Below, piece after piece: positions 13,241 to 22,259 of a stretch of DNA of 29,448 nucleotides (its first letter is position 1; every line of letters begins with the position of its first letter). This DNA is from SIG447 sp045577075 (GTDB lineage: Bacteria > Bacillota > Clostridia > UMGS1883 > UMGS1540). Where the stretch lies: contig JAZNHR010000012.1 of assembly GCA_045577075.1 (NCBI GenBank), positions 1 to 29,448 of the forward strand. The letters run 5' to 3'. Position numbers and translations under genes: made by a program. Under the pieces are notes generated by a model. That model was not told where the DNA came from, made no database searches, and saw only the letters and a list, made by a program, of their open reading frames with translations.

Positions 13241-14482
13241 TTATCGAATTTGGCCTGTGCCGCGAATGCGGTACTGGTATGCCGTAAGTTCCCGAAGCCC
13301 CATAGGCCCTCTGGCGTGTAATTTCTGGGTGCTGATGCCGATTTCCGCCCCAAAACCGAACTCGCCGCCGTCGGTAAACCGGGTGGAGGCATTGACGTAT
13401 ACTGCCGCCGCATCCACACTTCTGAGAAATTCTTCCGCCGCGCCCTCGTTTTCCGTGACAATCGCCTCGGAGTGGAGGGTGGAATACATCGCGATATGCG
13501 CAAGGGCTTCCGCCATGGAGTTTACGACCCGAATGGCAAGCACATAGTCTAAAAACTCTGTGGCATATGCATCCTCGTCCGCTGCCTCACAGGGAATAAT
13601 CGCTCTTGTTTTTTCGCATCCGAGAAGGCGCACCCCTTTTTCGGAAAGTGCTGCCGCAGCTTTCGGTAAAAAGTCTTTTGCCACTGCCTCATGTACAAGG
13701 AGCGTTTCCGCCGCGTTGCATACCCCCGGCCGCTGTGCTTTGGCATTGACGATAATGTCTACACCCATATCGAGTTTTGCATCTTTGTCAATATAAATGT
13801 GGCAGTTGCCCGTGCCCGTTTCAATCACCGGCACCGTGGCGTTTTCCACCGTGTTTCGGATAAGCTTTGCCCCGCCTCTCGGAATCAGCAAATCCACGTA
13901 TCCGCGAAGGCGCATGAGTGCCGTCGCAGTCGCCCTGTCCGTGTCCTCGACAAGCTGTACCGCATCCTCGGGAAGCCCTGCGTCTTTAAGCCCTTCCCGA
14001 AGGGCGGCGGCAATCGCCATGTTTGAATGAATTGCATCGCTTCCGCCCTTTAAAATAACGGCGTTTGCGGTTTTTATACAAAGGGCGGCAGCGTCCGCTG
14101 TGACGTTGGGGCGTGACTCATAGATAATCGCGATAACGCCCATAGGCACGCGCACCTTTTCAATGGAAAGTCCATTGGGGCGCGTAAATGCTTCCAGCAC
14201 TTCTCCCACAGGGTCGGAAAGGTCTACAATTCTTTCCATGTCCGCACTAATAGAGAAAATACGCTCTTTCGTAAGGCGCAGGCGGTCAATCAGGGCATCG
14301 CTTACCCCCTTTTCTCTTGCCGCCATTTCGTCTTTTTCGTTTGCGGCCAGAATTTTGTCCGTATGCGCCCGAAGTGCCTGTGCCATTTTATAAAGGGCTT
14401 CGTTTTTTTCGTTTGTGTTCGCCTTCGCTAAAATGCGCGCGGCTTCTTTTGCCTTTTTTCCGAGAATGGTTAAATCTGTCAT
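13241..14482 (-). CDS. proA: Gamma-glutamyl phosphate reductase
   Basis: 413 residues. It is the second step of proline synthesis: NADPH reduction of gamma-glutamyl phosphate to glutamate semialdehyde. The aldehyde-dehydrogenase-like fold is marked by VPMGVIAIIYESRPNVT (112-128), LKGGSDA (144-150), and the catalytic Cys C255 in RPGVCNAAETLL. The C-terminal ARGPMGLRELT is typical. It starts four bases after proB, so the pair is translationally close. Length agrees with the family. Confidence 0.97.
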   Translation of the reverse strand: MTDLTILGKKAKEAARILAKANTNEKNEALYKMAQALRAHTDKILAANEKDEMAAREKGVSDALIDRLRLTKERIFSISADMERIVDLSDPVGEVLEAFTRPNGLSIEKVRVPMGVIAIIYESRPNVTADAAALCIKTANAVILKGGSDAIHSNMAIAAALREGLKDAGLPEDAVQLVEDTDRATATALMRLRGYVDLLIPRGGAKLIRNTVENATVPVIETGTGNCHIYIDKDAKLDMGVDIIVNAKAQRPGVCNAAETLLVHEAVAKDFLPKAAAALSEKGVRLLGCEKTRAIIPCEAADEDAYATEFLDYVLAIRVVNSMAEALAHIAMYSTLHSEAIVTENEGAAEEFLRSVDAAAVYVNASTRFTDGGEFGFGAEIGISTQKLHARGPMGLRELTAYQYRIRGTGQIR

Positions 14483-14486
14483 ATTC

Positions 14487-15272
14487 TTATTCCTTACCTA
14501 AAAATCTTGTTCCGATGGGTTTGCCTTCCAGAATGTCATAGAGGATTTCGGGTCTATCCCCGTTTGTAATTAACACGTCAATCCCCTTTTCCGTGGCAAT
14601 GCGCGCAGCGCTGATTTTCGTGGCCATCCCCCCCGTGCCGAGGCCTGACCCTGCACCCCCTGCCATTTCCGCAATTTCCGGCGTAATTTCGCGGACTGTG
14701 CGGATAAGGCGCGCCTCATCGCTTTCTCTGGGGTCCTGGTCGTAAAGCCCGTCAATGTCCGAGAGGATAATGAGTAAATCCGCTCTTGATACTACGGATA
14801 CGACCGCACTTAGAGTATCGTTATCCCCAAACTCCAGCTCGTAGCTGGAAACGGGGTCGTTTTCGTTAAAAATGGGAATGGCACCGTAGGAAAGAAGGGT
14901 GTCAATGGTGCCCATTACGTTTTTCTCGCGCTCGGCATGGTCGAGGACGTCCTTCGTCATAAGAATCTGGGCTACCTTATAGCCGTATTCTGCGAAAAGC
15001 CGCCCGTAAATGCCCATAAGCTCGCATTGACCCACAGCCGCCGCCGCCTGTTTTTCCCGTGTTTCTTTCGGTCTCGCCGCCATGTCAAGCTTCGCCATGC
15101 CCACACCCACAGCCCCCGAGGACACCAGGATAATTTCCTTGTCCATATTCTTAAGGCCGCTTAATACTCTCGTAAGGTGCTCGATGCGGCGAAGGTTGAG
15201 CCTGCCCGTAGAATGGGTAAGCGTTGACGTGCCGACTTTAATGACAATTCGTTTTGCGTTTCTGATATCCAT
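14487..15272 (-). CDS. proB: Glutamate 5-kinase without PUA domain
   Basis: 261 residues. It phosphorylates glutamate, the first committed and proline-inhibited step of proline synthesis. The amino-acid kinase fold is complete: IVIKVGTSTLT, VSSGAVGVGMAKL, FNENDPVSS with the following FGDND, and GGMATKISAA. E. coli ProB (about 367 residues) has an extra C-terminal PUA domain; this protein stops after the kinase domain, as in a known shorter class. The C-terminal PIGTRFL is the natural end of the kinase part, so it is not a truncation artefact. proA follows immediately. Confidence 0.96.
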   Translation of the reverse strand: MDIRNAKRIVIKVGTSTLTHSTGRLNLRRIEHLTRVLSGLKNMDKEIILVSSGAVGVGMAKLDMAARPKETREKQAAAAVGQCELMGIYGRLFAEYGYKVAQILMTKDVLDHAEREKNVMGTIDTLLSYGAIPIFNENDPVSSYELEFGDNDTLSAVVSVVSRADLLIILSDIDGLYDQDPRESDEARLIRTVREITPEIAEMAGGAGSGLGTGGMATKISAARIATEKGIDVLITNGDRPEILYDILEGKPIGTRFLGKE

Positions 15273-15275
15273 TTT

Positions 15276-15692
15276 CTATTCTCCGATAATTTTAATTAAA
15301 ACTCTTTTCTGGCGTTTGCCGTCCAGCTCATAGTAAAAAATCTGCTCCCAGGGGCCAAAATCAAGCCTTCCTTCCGTGACTGCCACCACAACCTCGCGGC
15401 CCATGATGGTGCGCTTTAGGTGCGCGTCCCCGTTATCCTCAAAGCCGTTGTGGTGGTAACGGGAATAGGGCTTCTCCGGTGCTAATTCCTCAAGCCACGC
15501 CTCAAAATCGCGGTGTAGGCCCGGCTCGTCGTCATTGATAAACACGCTTGCGGTAATGTGCATGGCATTGACGAGTACAAGCCCCTCTTTTATGCCGCTT
15601 TCGGAAAGGGCACGCATAACATCCCCCGTGATGTTGACAAGACCCCTTCTCTGGGGAATATTAAAATACAGTTCTTTTCTGTAGGATTTCAT
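15276..15692 (-). CDS. YjbQ/UPF0047-family protein
   Basis: 138 residues, the usual size of this single-domain family. Typical blocks are LVNAMHITASVFINDDE, the His-rich YHHNGFEDNGDAHLKRTIMG, and GRLDFGPWEQIFYYELDG. E. coli YjbQ has a weak secondary thiamine-phosphate synthase activity, but the physiological role of the family is not settled. No thiamine genes are nearby. It lies between tsaE and proB with short gaps (14 and 3 bases), so it is part of the operon. Confidence 0.9.
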   Translation of the reverse strand: MKSYRKELYFNIPQRRGLVNITGDVMRALSESGIKEGLVLVNAMHITASVFINDDEPGLHRDFEAWLEELAPEKPYSRYHHNGFEDNGDAHLKRTIMGREVVVAVTEGRLDFGPWEQIFYYELDGKRQKRVLIKIIGE

Positions 15693-15706
15693 AAGGCAAA
15701 CTCCTT

Positions 15707-16114
15707 CTACCTGTCAAAAACTTCAATTTTTCGCTCCGAATCGGAAAGCCGCGTGATGCGAACAAGGGTGCAGTCCCCGATTCTTTCATAAAACGCATCC
15801 GGCCATTCAATAACGGAAATCCCTTCCCGAAGAAAGCTGTCAAAGCCGATGGCGTCCAGCTCTTCCTCGTCCTCAATGCGGTAAAGGTCAAAGTGATGCA
15901 CCGTCGCATCCCCTTCATAAACGTGCATAATCGTAAAGGTGGGGCTTGACACTCTGCCCGAAAAGCCGTACCCTCGTGCGATGCCACGGGTCATGGCTGT
16001 TTTCCCCGCACCGAGGTCCCCCGTCATGCAAAACACATGGGGCGGCGGATACATTTTTGCAAGGCTTTGCCCTAAGGCTTCCGTTTCTTCGACTGCTTTT
16101 GTGATATATTCCAT
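15707..16114 (-). CDS. tsaE: tRNA t6A synthesis ATPase TsaE
   Basis: 135 residues. TsaE is the ATPase needed with TsaB and TsaD to transfer threonylcarbamoyl to A37 of ANN-decoding tRNAs. Walker A is GDLGAGKT (32-39); SSPTFTIMHVY and HFDLYRI are family hallmarks. tsaB lies in the same run at 22253-22945, while tsaD is not in the window. It follows fhs by nine bases. Confidence 0.95.
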   Translation of the reverse strand: MEYITKAVEETEALGQSLAKMYPPPHVFCMTGDLGAGKTAMTRGIARGYGFSGRVSSPTFTIMHVYEGDATVHHFDLYRIEDEEELDAIGFDSFLREGISVIEWPDAFYERIGDCTLVRITRLSDSERKIEVFDR

Positions 16115-16123
16115 GGTTTTCTC

Positions 16124-17752
16124 CTAGAATAGGCCGGTAATTGTGCCGTTTTCGTCTATATCTATTTTTTCTGCCGCCGGCACCTTGGGAAGGCCGGGCA
16201 TCGTCATGATTTCACCCGTCAGCGCTACGACAAAGCCGGCACCTGCCGATACTCTGGCATCTCGCACCGTAATGCGAAAGCCCTTCGGTCTCCCCAAAAG
16301 CTTGGGGTTATCCGAAAGCGAATACTGGGTTTTCGCCATGCAGACGGGGAAAGTGCCGTAGCCTGCTTCCGCAAAGTCTGCCAGTTTTTTCGCCGCGGAA
16401 GGCGTAAAGTCCACGCCGTCCGCCCCATAAATGACCCTTGCCACCGTTTCGATTTTTTCGGTAAGGGGCATATTATCCGAATAAATGGGCGCAAAATTTG
16501 CTTTTTCCGTTTCGAGAATTTCGAGAAGTGCATCGGCAAGTTCACTGCCGCCCTCGCCCCCGCGGGCAAAGACTTCTGCCGGCGCACAGGTGGCACCGTA
16601 CTGCTTACAGTATGCCTTCAGCTCTGCAATTTCTTCGTCCGTATCATCGGCAAACCGGTTTATGGCAACCAAAACAGGAAGCCCGAAGGCGCGCAGATTT
16701 TCAATGTGCTTGCCGAGGTTTTCAAATTTATCCGCACTCTGGTGATACCGAAGGGCGCGAAGGGTAGCTACCAGCACCACAGCATCAGGGCTAAGCCCTG
16801 CCATGCGGCACTTAATGTCAAGGAACTTTTCTGCGCCGAGGTCTGCACCAAAGCCGGCTTCTGTGACGCATATGTCACCAAGCTTTAAGGCGTGGCGCGT
16901 GGCAATGACGCTGTTACAGCCATGGGCAATGTTTGCAAAAGGCCCGCCGTGGAGAATACAGGGGGTATTTTCTAGGGTCTGGACAAGGTTCGGCTTTATG
17001 GCGTCCTTAAGAAGTAGTGCCATTGCCCCTTCGGCACCAAGGTCTTTCGCGGTTACGGGTTTTTTATCATAGGTATAGGCAACAATAATGCGGCCAAGGC
17101 GGTTTTTCATATCCGTCGGGCTTTCCGAAAGACACAAAATCGCCATAACCTCGCTTGCCACCGTAATCATAAACCCGTCCTCACGAGGTACGCCGTTTGT
17201 CGCGCCACCAAGACCGACGACGACGTTTCGAAGAGCGCGGTCGTTCATGTCAAGGACTCTTTTGAATACGATGCGCCGCGGGTCAATCCCGAGGGTATTG
17301 CCCTGCTGGAGGTGATTATCAAGCATTGCCGAAAGGAGATTATTTGCCGCCGTAATCGCGTGCATATCTCCTGTAAAATGTAAATTGATGTCTTCCATGG
17401 GCACCACCTGGGCATAGCCGCCGCCGGCAGCACCGCCTTTAACGCCCATAACGGGCCCTAAAGAAGGTTCTCTCAGTGCCGCTACCGCCTTCTTCCCTTT
17501 TTTGCAAAGCGCCTGGGCAAGGCCGACGGAAATCGTCGTTTTCCCTTCGCCTGCCGGGGTGGGATTTATCGCCGTGACCAAAACGAGCTTGCCGTCAGGT
17601 CTTTCTTTTATTCTCTCCCAAAGGGCAGGGGCAAGCTTCGCCTTATAGTGACCGTAGGGCTCCAATTCCTCTTCCCGAATATCTATTTTTTCCGCAATAC
17701 GAGAAATAGGCTCCATTTTTGCACGCAAAGCGATTTCGATATCAGACAGCAT
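16124..17752 (-). CDS. fhs: Formate-tetrahydrofolate ligase
   Basis: 542 residues from the ATG at 17752, chosen because GGAGG lies seven bases upstream; the frame extends seven codons further through the ribosome site itself. It makes 10-formyl-THF from formate, THF and ATP, feeding purine and formyl-Met synthesis and the Wood-Ljungdahl methyl branch. The P-loop is TPAGEGKT (65-72), with EPSLGPVMGVKGGAAGGG and GGPFANIAHGCNS as family blocks. Acetogenesis cannot be concluded from this gene alone. An own promoter-like site and a palindrome lie upstream. Confidence 0.96.
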   Translation of the reverse strand: MLSDIEIALRAKMEPISRIAEKIDIREEELEPYGHYKAKLAPALWERIKERPDGKLVLVTAINPTPAGEGKTTISVGLAQALCKKGKKAVAALREPSLGPVMGVKGGAAGGGYAQVVPMEDINLHFTGDMHAITAANNLLSAMLDNHLQQGNTLGIDPRRIVFKRVLDMNDRALRNVVVGLGGATNGVPREDGFMITVASEVMAILCLSESPTDMKNRLGRIIVAYTYDKKPVTAKDLGAEGAMALLLKDAIKPNLVQTLENTPCILHGGPFANIAHGCNSVIATRHALKLGDICVTEAGFGADLGAEKFLDIKCRMAGLSPDAVVLVATLRALRYHQSADKFENLGKHIENLRAFGLPVLVAINRFADDTDEEIAELKAYCKQYGATCAPAEVFARGGEGGSELADALLEILETEKANFAPIYSDNMPLTEKIETVARVIYGADGVDFTPSAAKKLADFAEAGYGTFPVCMAKTQYSLSDNPKLLGRPKGFRITVRDARVSAGAGFVVALTGEIMTMPGLPKVPAAEKIDIDENGTITGLF

Positions 17753-17769
17753 AGAAAGTCCTCCTTTTT

Positions 17770-17819
17770 CCAAAACATATATATTTTACATTATATCACA
17801 GAAATAGGCACTTGCCTAT
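17770..17819 (-). promoter_or_regulatory. fhs promoter region with palindrome
   Basis: On minus, a TATAAT box (17791-17796) is preceded at 17 bases by TAGGCA. A palindrome ATAGGCA-CT-TGCCTAT (17804-17819) overlaps this -35 region. It could be an operator, or with loop AAGT a weak terminator hairpin for comM, whose T-run is poor. Confidence 0.5.
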
Positions 17820-17837
17820 AAATTTTTGAATTTTTTT

Positions 17838-19361
17838 CTAAACGGAAAGCCTGTCTCCGCTTACATGGTAGCGCACCGCCTCGGCAACATGCATATCCTC
17901 GATTTTTTCGCTGCCGGCAAGGTCGGCTATGGTGCGTGCCACCTTCAAAACACGGGTATAGCCGCGCACGCTCATTTGCATTGCGGAAAACGCATCCTTT
18001 GCCATGCGTGCCGCGTCTTTGGAAAGCACGCAATATTTTTCTACGTTCCCGGAAAGCTGGGCATTGCAGAAAATGCCCTCTCCCGAAAGCCGTTCTGCCT
18101 GCAGTTCCCGCGCGCGCGTGACCCTTTCGCGAATTTTTGCCGAGGTTTCCGCCCCCGGGGACACAAACTGGCCGTACGTTACCGTTTCCGCCTCGACGCG
18201 AATGTCAATTCTGTCCAGTAGCGGACCGCTAATTTTCCCCACATATCTGGCAATGGAGGATGCTGTACAGCGGCACCGCCGAGATTTATCCCCGTAGTAT
18301 CCGCAGCGGCACGGGTTCATTGCCGCCACCAGCATGAAATCGCTGGGATATGTATAGCTTGCCGCGGCACGGGTGACGGTGACCTTCCCGTCCTCCATGG
18401 GCTGGCGCAAAACCTCCATGGCGTCGCGGTGAAATTCGGGGAGCTCGTCTAAAAACAATACGCCGCGATGGGCAAGGGAAATTTCTCCGGGGCGCACCGC
18501 CGCGCCGCCGCCGGCAAGACCTACCGTGGACGCGCTGTGATGAGGTGCACGGAAAGGACGGGCGGTAAGGAGTGGTGCGTCTTTTGAAAGCATCCCTGCC
18601 GCGCTGTGAATTTTTGTAACCTCCAGCGCCTCCGCCGCGGTCATGGGCGGTAAAATAGACGGAAGGCGCTGGGCGAGCATACTCTTGCCAGACCCTGGGG
18701 AGCCTACAATCAAAATGTTATGTCCCCCTGCCGCCGCAATCTCCAGCGCTCGTTTTACGTTTTCCTGCCCTTTGACTTCGGCAAAATCGCCGCAGGACGG
18801 GGGTGCTGTTCGCAAAAGCGCCTCGACGCTCCCCGTCTCTGCCAAAAGGGGTGTTTCGCCGGAGAGGTGGGCTATCGCCTGGGCAAGGGTTTCGGCGCCG
18901 TACACCGTCATGCCTTCTACCAATGCCCCTTCCATAGCATTTTCCTTCGGGACAATGCACTTCGTAAAGCCTTTTTCTCTCGCGCCCAAAAGAAGGGGCA
19001 AAACCCCCGGCACGGGACGAACTTCACCGGCGAGTGATAGCTCCCCGAGGAGAATATAGTCTCCTGCGTCCCCCTTTGCCTGCTCCGTGGCATAGAGAAG
19101 GCCTACCGCAACGGGCAAATCAAACATACTGCCCACTTTTTTCATGTCCGCCGGGGCAAGGTTTACAGTAAAGCGACGGGCAGGAAAGTCAAAGCCGCAA
19201 TTTTTAATGGCGGCACGCACTCTCTCCCTTGCTTCTTTTACCGTCGCATCCGGAAGGCCCACCACGTCAAAGCCGGGCATGCCGAGGGATACGTCCGTTT
19301 CCACCGATACCACATGTCCTTCAATTCCTTCAAGACAACAGGTGTTCATTTTTGTAAACAT
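17838..19361 (-). CDS. comM: YifB/ComM-family Mg-chelatase-like AAA+ ATPase
   Basis: 507 residues from the ATG at 19361 (ribosome site AAGGAG at 19369-19374 read on minus). The frame runs further upstream, but that part is an Arg/Lys-rich shadow of the DivIVA-like gene. The N-terminal Lon-protease-like domain (about 1-165) begins MNTCCLEGIEGH; the AAA+ core has Walker A GSPGSGKS (220-227) and Walker B GVLFLDELPEF, followed by the CRCGYYGD Cys cluster. In Gram-negatives ComM is a branch-migration helicase promoting integration of transforming DNA; in Clostridia its role is less tested. An inverted repeat lies between it and the upstream gene. Confidence 0.93.
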   Translation of the reverse strand: MFTKMNTCCLEGIEGHVVSVETDVSLGMPGFDVVGLPDATVKEARERVRAAIKNCGFDFPARRFTVNLAPADMKKVGSMFDLPVAVGLLYATEQAKGDAGDYILLGELSLAGEVRPVPGVLPLLLGAREKGFTKCIVPKENAMEGALVEGMTVYGAETLAQAIAHLSGETPLLAETGSVEALLRTAPPSCGDFAEVKGQENVKRALEIAAAGGHNILIVGSPGSGKSMLAQRLPSILPPMTAAEALEVTKIHSAAGMLSKDAPLLTARPFRAPHHSASTVGLAGGGAAVRPGEISLAHRGVLFLDELPEFHRDAMEVLRQPMEDGKVTVTRAAASYTYPSDFMLVAAMNPCRCGYYGDKSRRCRCTASSIARYVGKISGPLLDRIDIRVEAETVTYGQFVSPGAETSAKIRERVTRARELQAERLSGEGIFCNAQLSGNVEKYCVLSKDAARMAKDAFSAMQMSVRGYTRVLKVARTIADLAGSEKIEDMHVAEAVRYHVSGDRLSV

Positions 19362-19387
19362 GGGTAATCTCCTTAAATACACGTAAA

Positions 19388-19410
19388 GCCCGGCGCATTG
19401 CGTGCCGGGC
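19388..19410 (-). terminator. GC-rich hairpin between divIVA-like gene and comM
   Basis: GCCCGGC (19404-19410, read on minus) pairs with GCCGGGC (19388-19394) around nine bases, followed by TTTACG. The weak T-run suggests attenuation or mRNA processing rather than a full stop. Confidence 0.5.
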
Positions 19411-19416
19411 CGGTGT

Positions 19417-19872
19417 CTATTCTTCTTCCTCGTCGTCCTCCTGCGATGGGGGCACAAGCTCCCCGAGCGTCGCCTCATACTTTCGAAGCGCCGCCGCCGC
19501 AGACAGACGGAGAGACCGGATTTCCGTGCGAAGGGCAGAAAGCTTTTTCTCCATGCGGGTAACAGCTTCTTCCTTTTCCGCAACGAGTGCTTCGCCTTTT
19601 TCCCTCGCTTCCTCCAGAATTTTTTCCGCTTCTCGCTGGGCGGAAATGACGGCACGGGAAACAGAGTCCCGCTCTGCCTCCAAATTTTGCAGCTTTTCAA
19701 AAAGCTTTGCGTTTTCCTTTTCTGCCGCCGCCGCTTCCGCACGGGCCGCCACCGTTTCTTCCCCGGCCTTTAGAAGCTGTTCCTCGTATTTTTTTACAAG
19801 GGAAGCGATATAGGCAGTTACGTCCTCTCTCTTATAGCCGCCCATGGTTTTTCGGAGTTGTAATTCTTCCAT
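19417..19872 (-). CDS. DivIVA-like coiled-coil protein
   Basis: 151 residues. The N-terminal LRKTMGGYKREDVTAYI matches the DivIVA/GpsB membrane-targeting region; from about 25 to 130 it is an uninterrupted Ala/Glu/Lys coiled coil, and it ends in an acidic tail (QEDDEEEE). DivIVA-family proteins mark curved membrane and recruit division or wall-growth proteins. This short version could be DivIVA- or GpsB-like; the exact role is not clear. It sits between gltX (23 bases) and comM (55 bases with a hairpin). Confidence 0.75.
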   Translation of the reverse strand: MEELQLRKTMGGYKREDVTAYIASLVKKYEEQLLKAGEETVAARAEAAAAEKENAKLFEKLQNLEAERDSVSRAVISAQREAEKILEEAREKGEALVAEKEEAVTRMEKKLSALRTEIRSLRLSAAAALRKYEATLGELVPPSQEDDEEEE

Positions 19873-19895
19873 CTCAGTCTCCTTCTCACGCTTTT

Positions 19896-21344
19896 TTAGG
19901 CTTTCAGTAGTGCGATGCCCTTTTCTATGCGTGCAATCGTTTCTTCTTTCCCCAAAATCGCCGCCAGCTCAATGCCGCCGCCGGGGGTAAATGCTTTGCC
20001 CGAAAGGGCGGTGCGAAGGGGCCACAAAATGATGCCGTTTTTCACTTCCATCTTCTGTGCCAGCCCCAGAAGTGCTTCATGTAAATTGTCCTTTGTCCAG
20101 GTTTCCATACCCTGAAGGAGAGGCAGAATCGCCTCCAAAGAGGTCAGGGAATTTTCCGTATCCGTCTTCATCTTTTTATGGCAGTACAGTTCTTTGTCGT
20201 ACTGGGGAAGTGCGTCAATAAAATCAATCTGCTCCTCGATATCGCAAAGGCGCTCTGTTCTCTGCTGAAGAACGGAACTTAAAAGCACGAGGTCTGCCTC
20301 CACATGGATGCACTTTTCGTAGTAGGGCATTGCCTTTTCGTGGAATGCTTCCGGCGAGAGGGCGCGGATATATTCGCCGTTTAGCCATCTTAGCTTTGCC
20401 TCGTCGAAAATAGCAGGAGATTTGCTGATACCCTTAACGTCAAACAAGTTTATCATATCGTCAAGGCTCATAACTTCTCTTTCATCCCCGGGGCTCCAGC
20501 CAAGGAGTGCAATATAGTTGAGTACCGCTTCTTTTAAATAGCCTTTTTCAATAAAGTCGGCATAGGATGCGTCGCCTTCGCGCTTGGAAAGCTTCTTGTG
20601 GGCGTCCTTCATAATGGCGCTGCAATGAATATATTCGGGAATTTCCCAGCCGAACGCCTCATAGAGAAGATTATATTTCGGTGTGGAGGAAAGGTATTCA
20701 CTGCCACGGACAACGTGGGTAATGCCCATCAGATGGTCGTCCACAACGTTTGCAAAGTTATAGGTGGGCATCCCGTCGGACTTTAAGAGAATCTGGTCAT
20801 CCAGCGTGTCGTTCGGTGCTGTAACCGTGCCAAACACCGCATCATGGAAGGACGTGGAGCCTTCCTTCGGGATTTTCTGGCGGATAACATAAGGCTCGCC
20901 TGCCGCAATTCTCGCCTGTACTTCTTCCTTGGAAAGGGACGCACAGCGGCTGTCGTATTTCGACGGAATTTTAAGGGCTTCCTGCTTTTGCCGAAGCTCC
21001 TCAAGGCGTTCCTTTGTACAGAAGCAGTAGTAGGCATGTCCCTTTTCCACAAGCTCTTCTGCATATTTTTTATACATACCCATGCGCTCGCTCTGGACAT
21101 AAGGACCGAAATCGCCGCCGACGTCCGGCCCCTCGTCATGGACAAGTCCTGTTTCGGCAAGGGTGTGGAAAATCAGGTCTACCGCCCCGTCCACATACCG
21201 TTCCCTGTCTGTATCCTCAATGCGGAGAATGAAATCGCCGCCCTTCGATTTTGCTAAAAGGTACGCATACAGTGCCGTGCGCAGATTCCCGATGTGCATA
21301 TACCCCGTGGGGCTCGGCGCAAAGCGTGTTCTAACTTTTGTCAT
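19896..21344 (-). CDS. gltX: Glutamyl-tRNA synthetase
   Basis: 482 residues. Class I synthetase charging tRNA-Glu. The HIGH-type motif is HIGN (17-20) after RFAPSPTGYM; the KMSKS-type loop is KLSKR (251-255). Length and order match bacterial GluRS. Clostridia often use a non-discriminating GluRS that also charges tRNA-Gln, corrected by GatCAB; whether this is so here cannot be seen. It follows nrdR by 15 bases, an operonic position. Confidence 0.96.
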   Translation of the reverse strand: MTKVRTRFAPSPTGYMHIGNLRTALYAYLLAKSKGGDFILRIEDTDRERYVDGAVDLIFHTLAETGLVHDEGPDVGGDFGPYVQSERMGMYKKYAEELVEKGHAYYCFCTKERLEELRQKQEALKIPSKYDSRCASLSKEEVQARIAAGEPYVIRQKIPKEGSTSFHDAVFGTVTAPNDTLDDQILLKSDGMPTYNFANVVDDHLMGITHVVRGSEYLSSTPKYNLLYEAFGWEIPEYIHCSAIMKDAHKKLSKREGDASYADFIEKGYLKEAVLNYIALLGWSPGDEREVMSLDDMINLFDVKGISKSPAIFDEAKLRWLNGEYIRALSPEAFHEKAMPYYEKCIHVEADLVLLSSVLQQRTERLCDIEEQIDFIDALPQYDKELYCHKKMKTDTENSLTSLEAILPLLQGMETWTKDNLHEALLGLAQKMEVKNGIILWPLRTALSGKAFTPGGGIELAAILGKEETIARIEKGIALLKA

Positions 21345-21359
21345 TATTTTGTCTCCTTT

Positions 21360-21815
21360 TTATTTCTCCATGAGAAGCTTGCGAAGCTCCTGCATAAATG
21401 TATTGATATCCTTAAACTGTCTGTATACAGATGCAAAGCGTACATACGCCACCTCGTCAATGCCCTTGAGCTGTTCCATGACAAGGTCGCCGATACGGGA
21501 GGACGTAATTTCCCTGTCAAGGGAGTTTTGAATGATGTTTTCAATGGTGGATACCATGTTTTCCATAATCTCCACGGAAACCGGCCGCTTTTCGCACGCC
21601 TTTACAATGCCCCCGAGCAGCTTTTCTCTGTCAAAAGGCTCTCTGCCCTTGTCCTTTTTAATGACCATGATGGGCACGCCTTCAATTTTCTCGTAGGTGG
21701 TAAACCGCCGCTTGCAGGCGAGGCACTCACGTCTGCGGCGAATGGACGCCCCTTCTTCGGTGGGGCGAGAGTCTAATACCTTGCTGTCTTGGGTATCACA
21801 GTAGGGACACTTCAT
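21360..21815 (-). CDS. nrdR: Ribonucleotide reductase repressor NrdR
   Basis: 151 residues. The N-terminal zinc ribbon has C3, C6, C31 and C34 (MKCPYC...ECLAC); the ATP-cone follows (about 49-139). NrdR binds ATP/dATP and represses ribonucleotide reductase genes through NrdR boxes. No nrd genes are in this window, so it acts elsewhere. It lies between rpiB and gltX with 21 and 15 base gaps. Confidence 0.97.
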   Translation of the reverse strand: MKCPYCDTQDSKVLDSRPTEEGASIRRRRECLACKRRFTTYEKIEGVPIMVIKKDKGREPFDREKLLGGIVKACEKRPVSVEIMENMVSTIENIIQNSLDREITSSRIGDLVMEQLKGIDEVAYVRFASVYRQFKDINTFMQELRKLLMEK

Positions 21816-21836
21816 ACCTATCTTCCTTTCGGTTTT

Positions 21837-22259
21837 TTAGCCTTCTATTTTCGCTACTCTTTGTGCGTGTCTCCCGCCGGCAAAGGTAGCCGTAAGCCAC
21901 GCATCCACACAGGCTGCGGCAAGCGCGTTTCCTGTCACTCTTCCCCCGAGGCACAATACGTTTGCGTTATTATGTTCTGTGGCAAGTGCCGCGGAAACAG
22001 GCTCAGAAACAAGCGCCGCGCGAATCCCGGGGCATTTGTTCGCGGCAATGGAAATGCCGATGCCCGTGCCGCAGCATAAAATCCCCTTCTCACATTCGCC
22101 CGAGGCGATTTTCTCTGCCGCTTTTTTAGCATAATCCGGATAATCGCAGGACTCGCCTTCACAGCCGATGTCCACATAGTCTATCCCTTTTTCTGCAAGG
22201 TGCATTTTTAAAAATTCTTTCAGTTCATAGCCGCCGTGGTCACTACCGATTACTAACAT
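21837..22259 (-). CDS. rpiB: Ribose-5-phosphate isomerase B
   Basis: 140 residues. It interconverts ribose 5-phosphate and ribulose 5-phosphate in the pentose phosphate pathway. SDHGGYELK (6-14) and CCGTGIGIS (62-70, catalytic Cys C63) are present, and HNNANVLCLGGRV is typical. Some homologues act on allose- or galactose-phosphates, so the substrate is inferred. The start lies inside the tsaB end (7-base overlap). Confidence 0.94.
   Translation of the reverse strand: MLVIGSDHGGYELKEFLKMHLAEKGIDYVDIGCEGESCDYPDYAKKAAEKIASGECEKGILCCGTGIGISIAANKCPGIRAALVSEPVSAALATEHNNANVLCLGGRVTGNALAAACVDAWLTATFAGGRHAQRVAKIEG

Noticed and set aside
19362..19742. Long N-terminal extension of ComM
   Set aside because: Arg/Lys-rich and antiparallel in composition to no known domain; it overlaps the DivIVA-like gene in another frame, and the family start with a ribosome site is at 19361.
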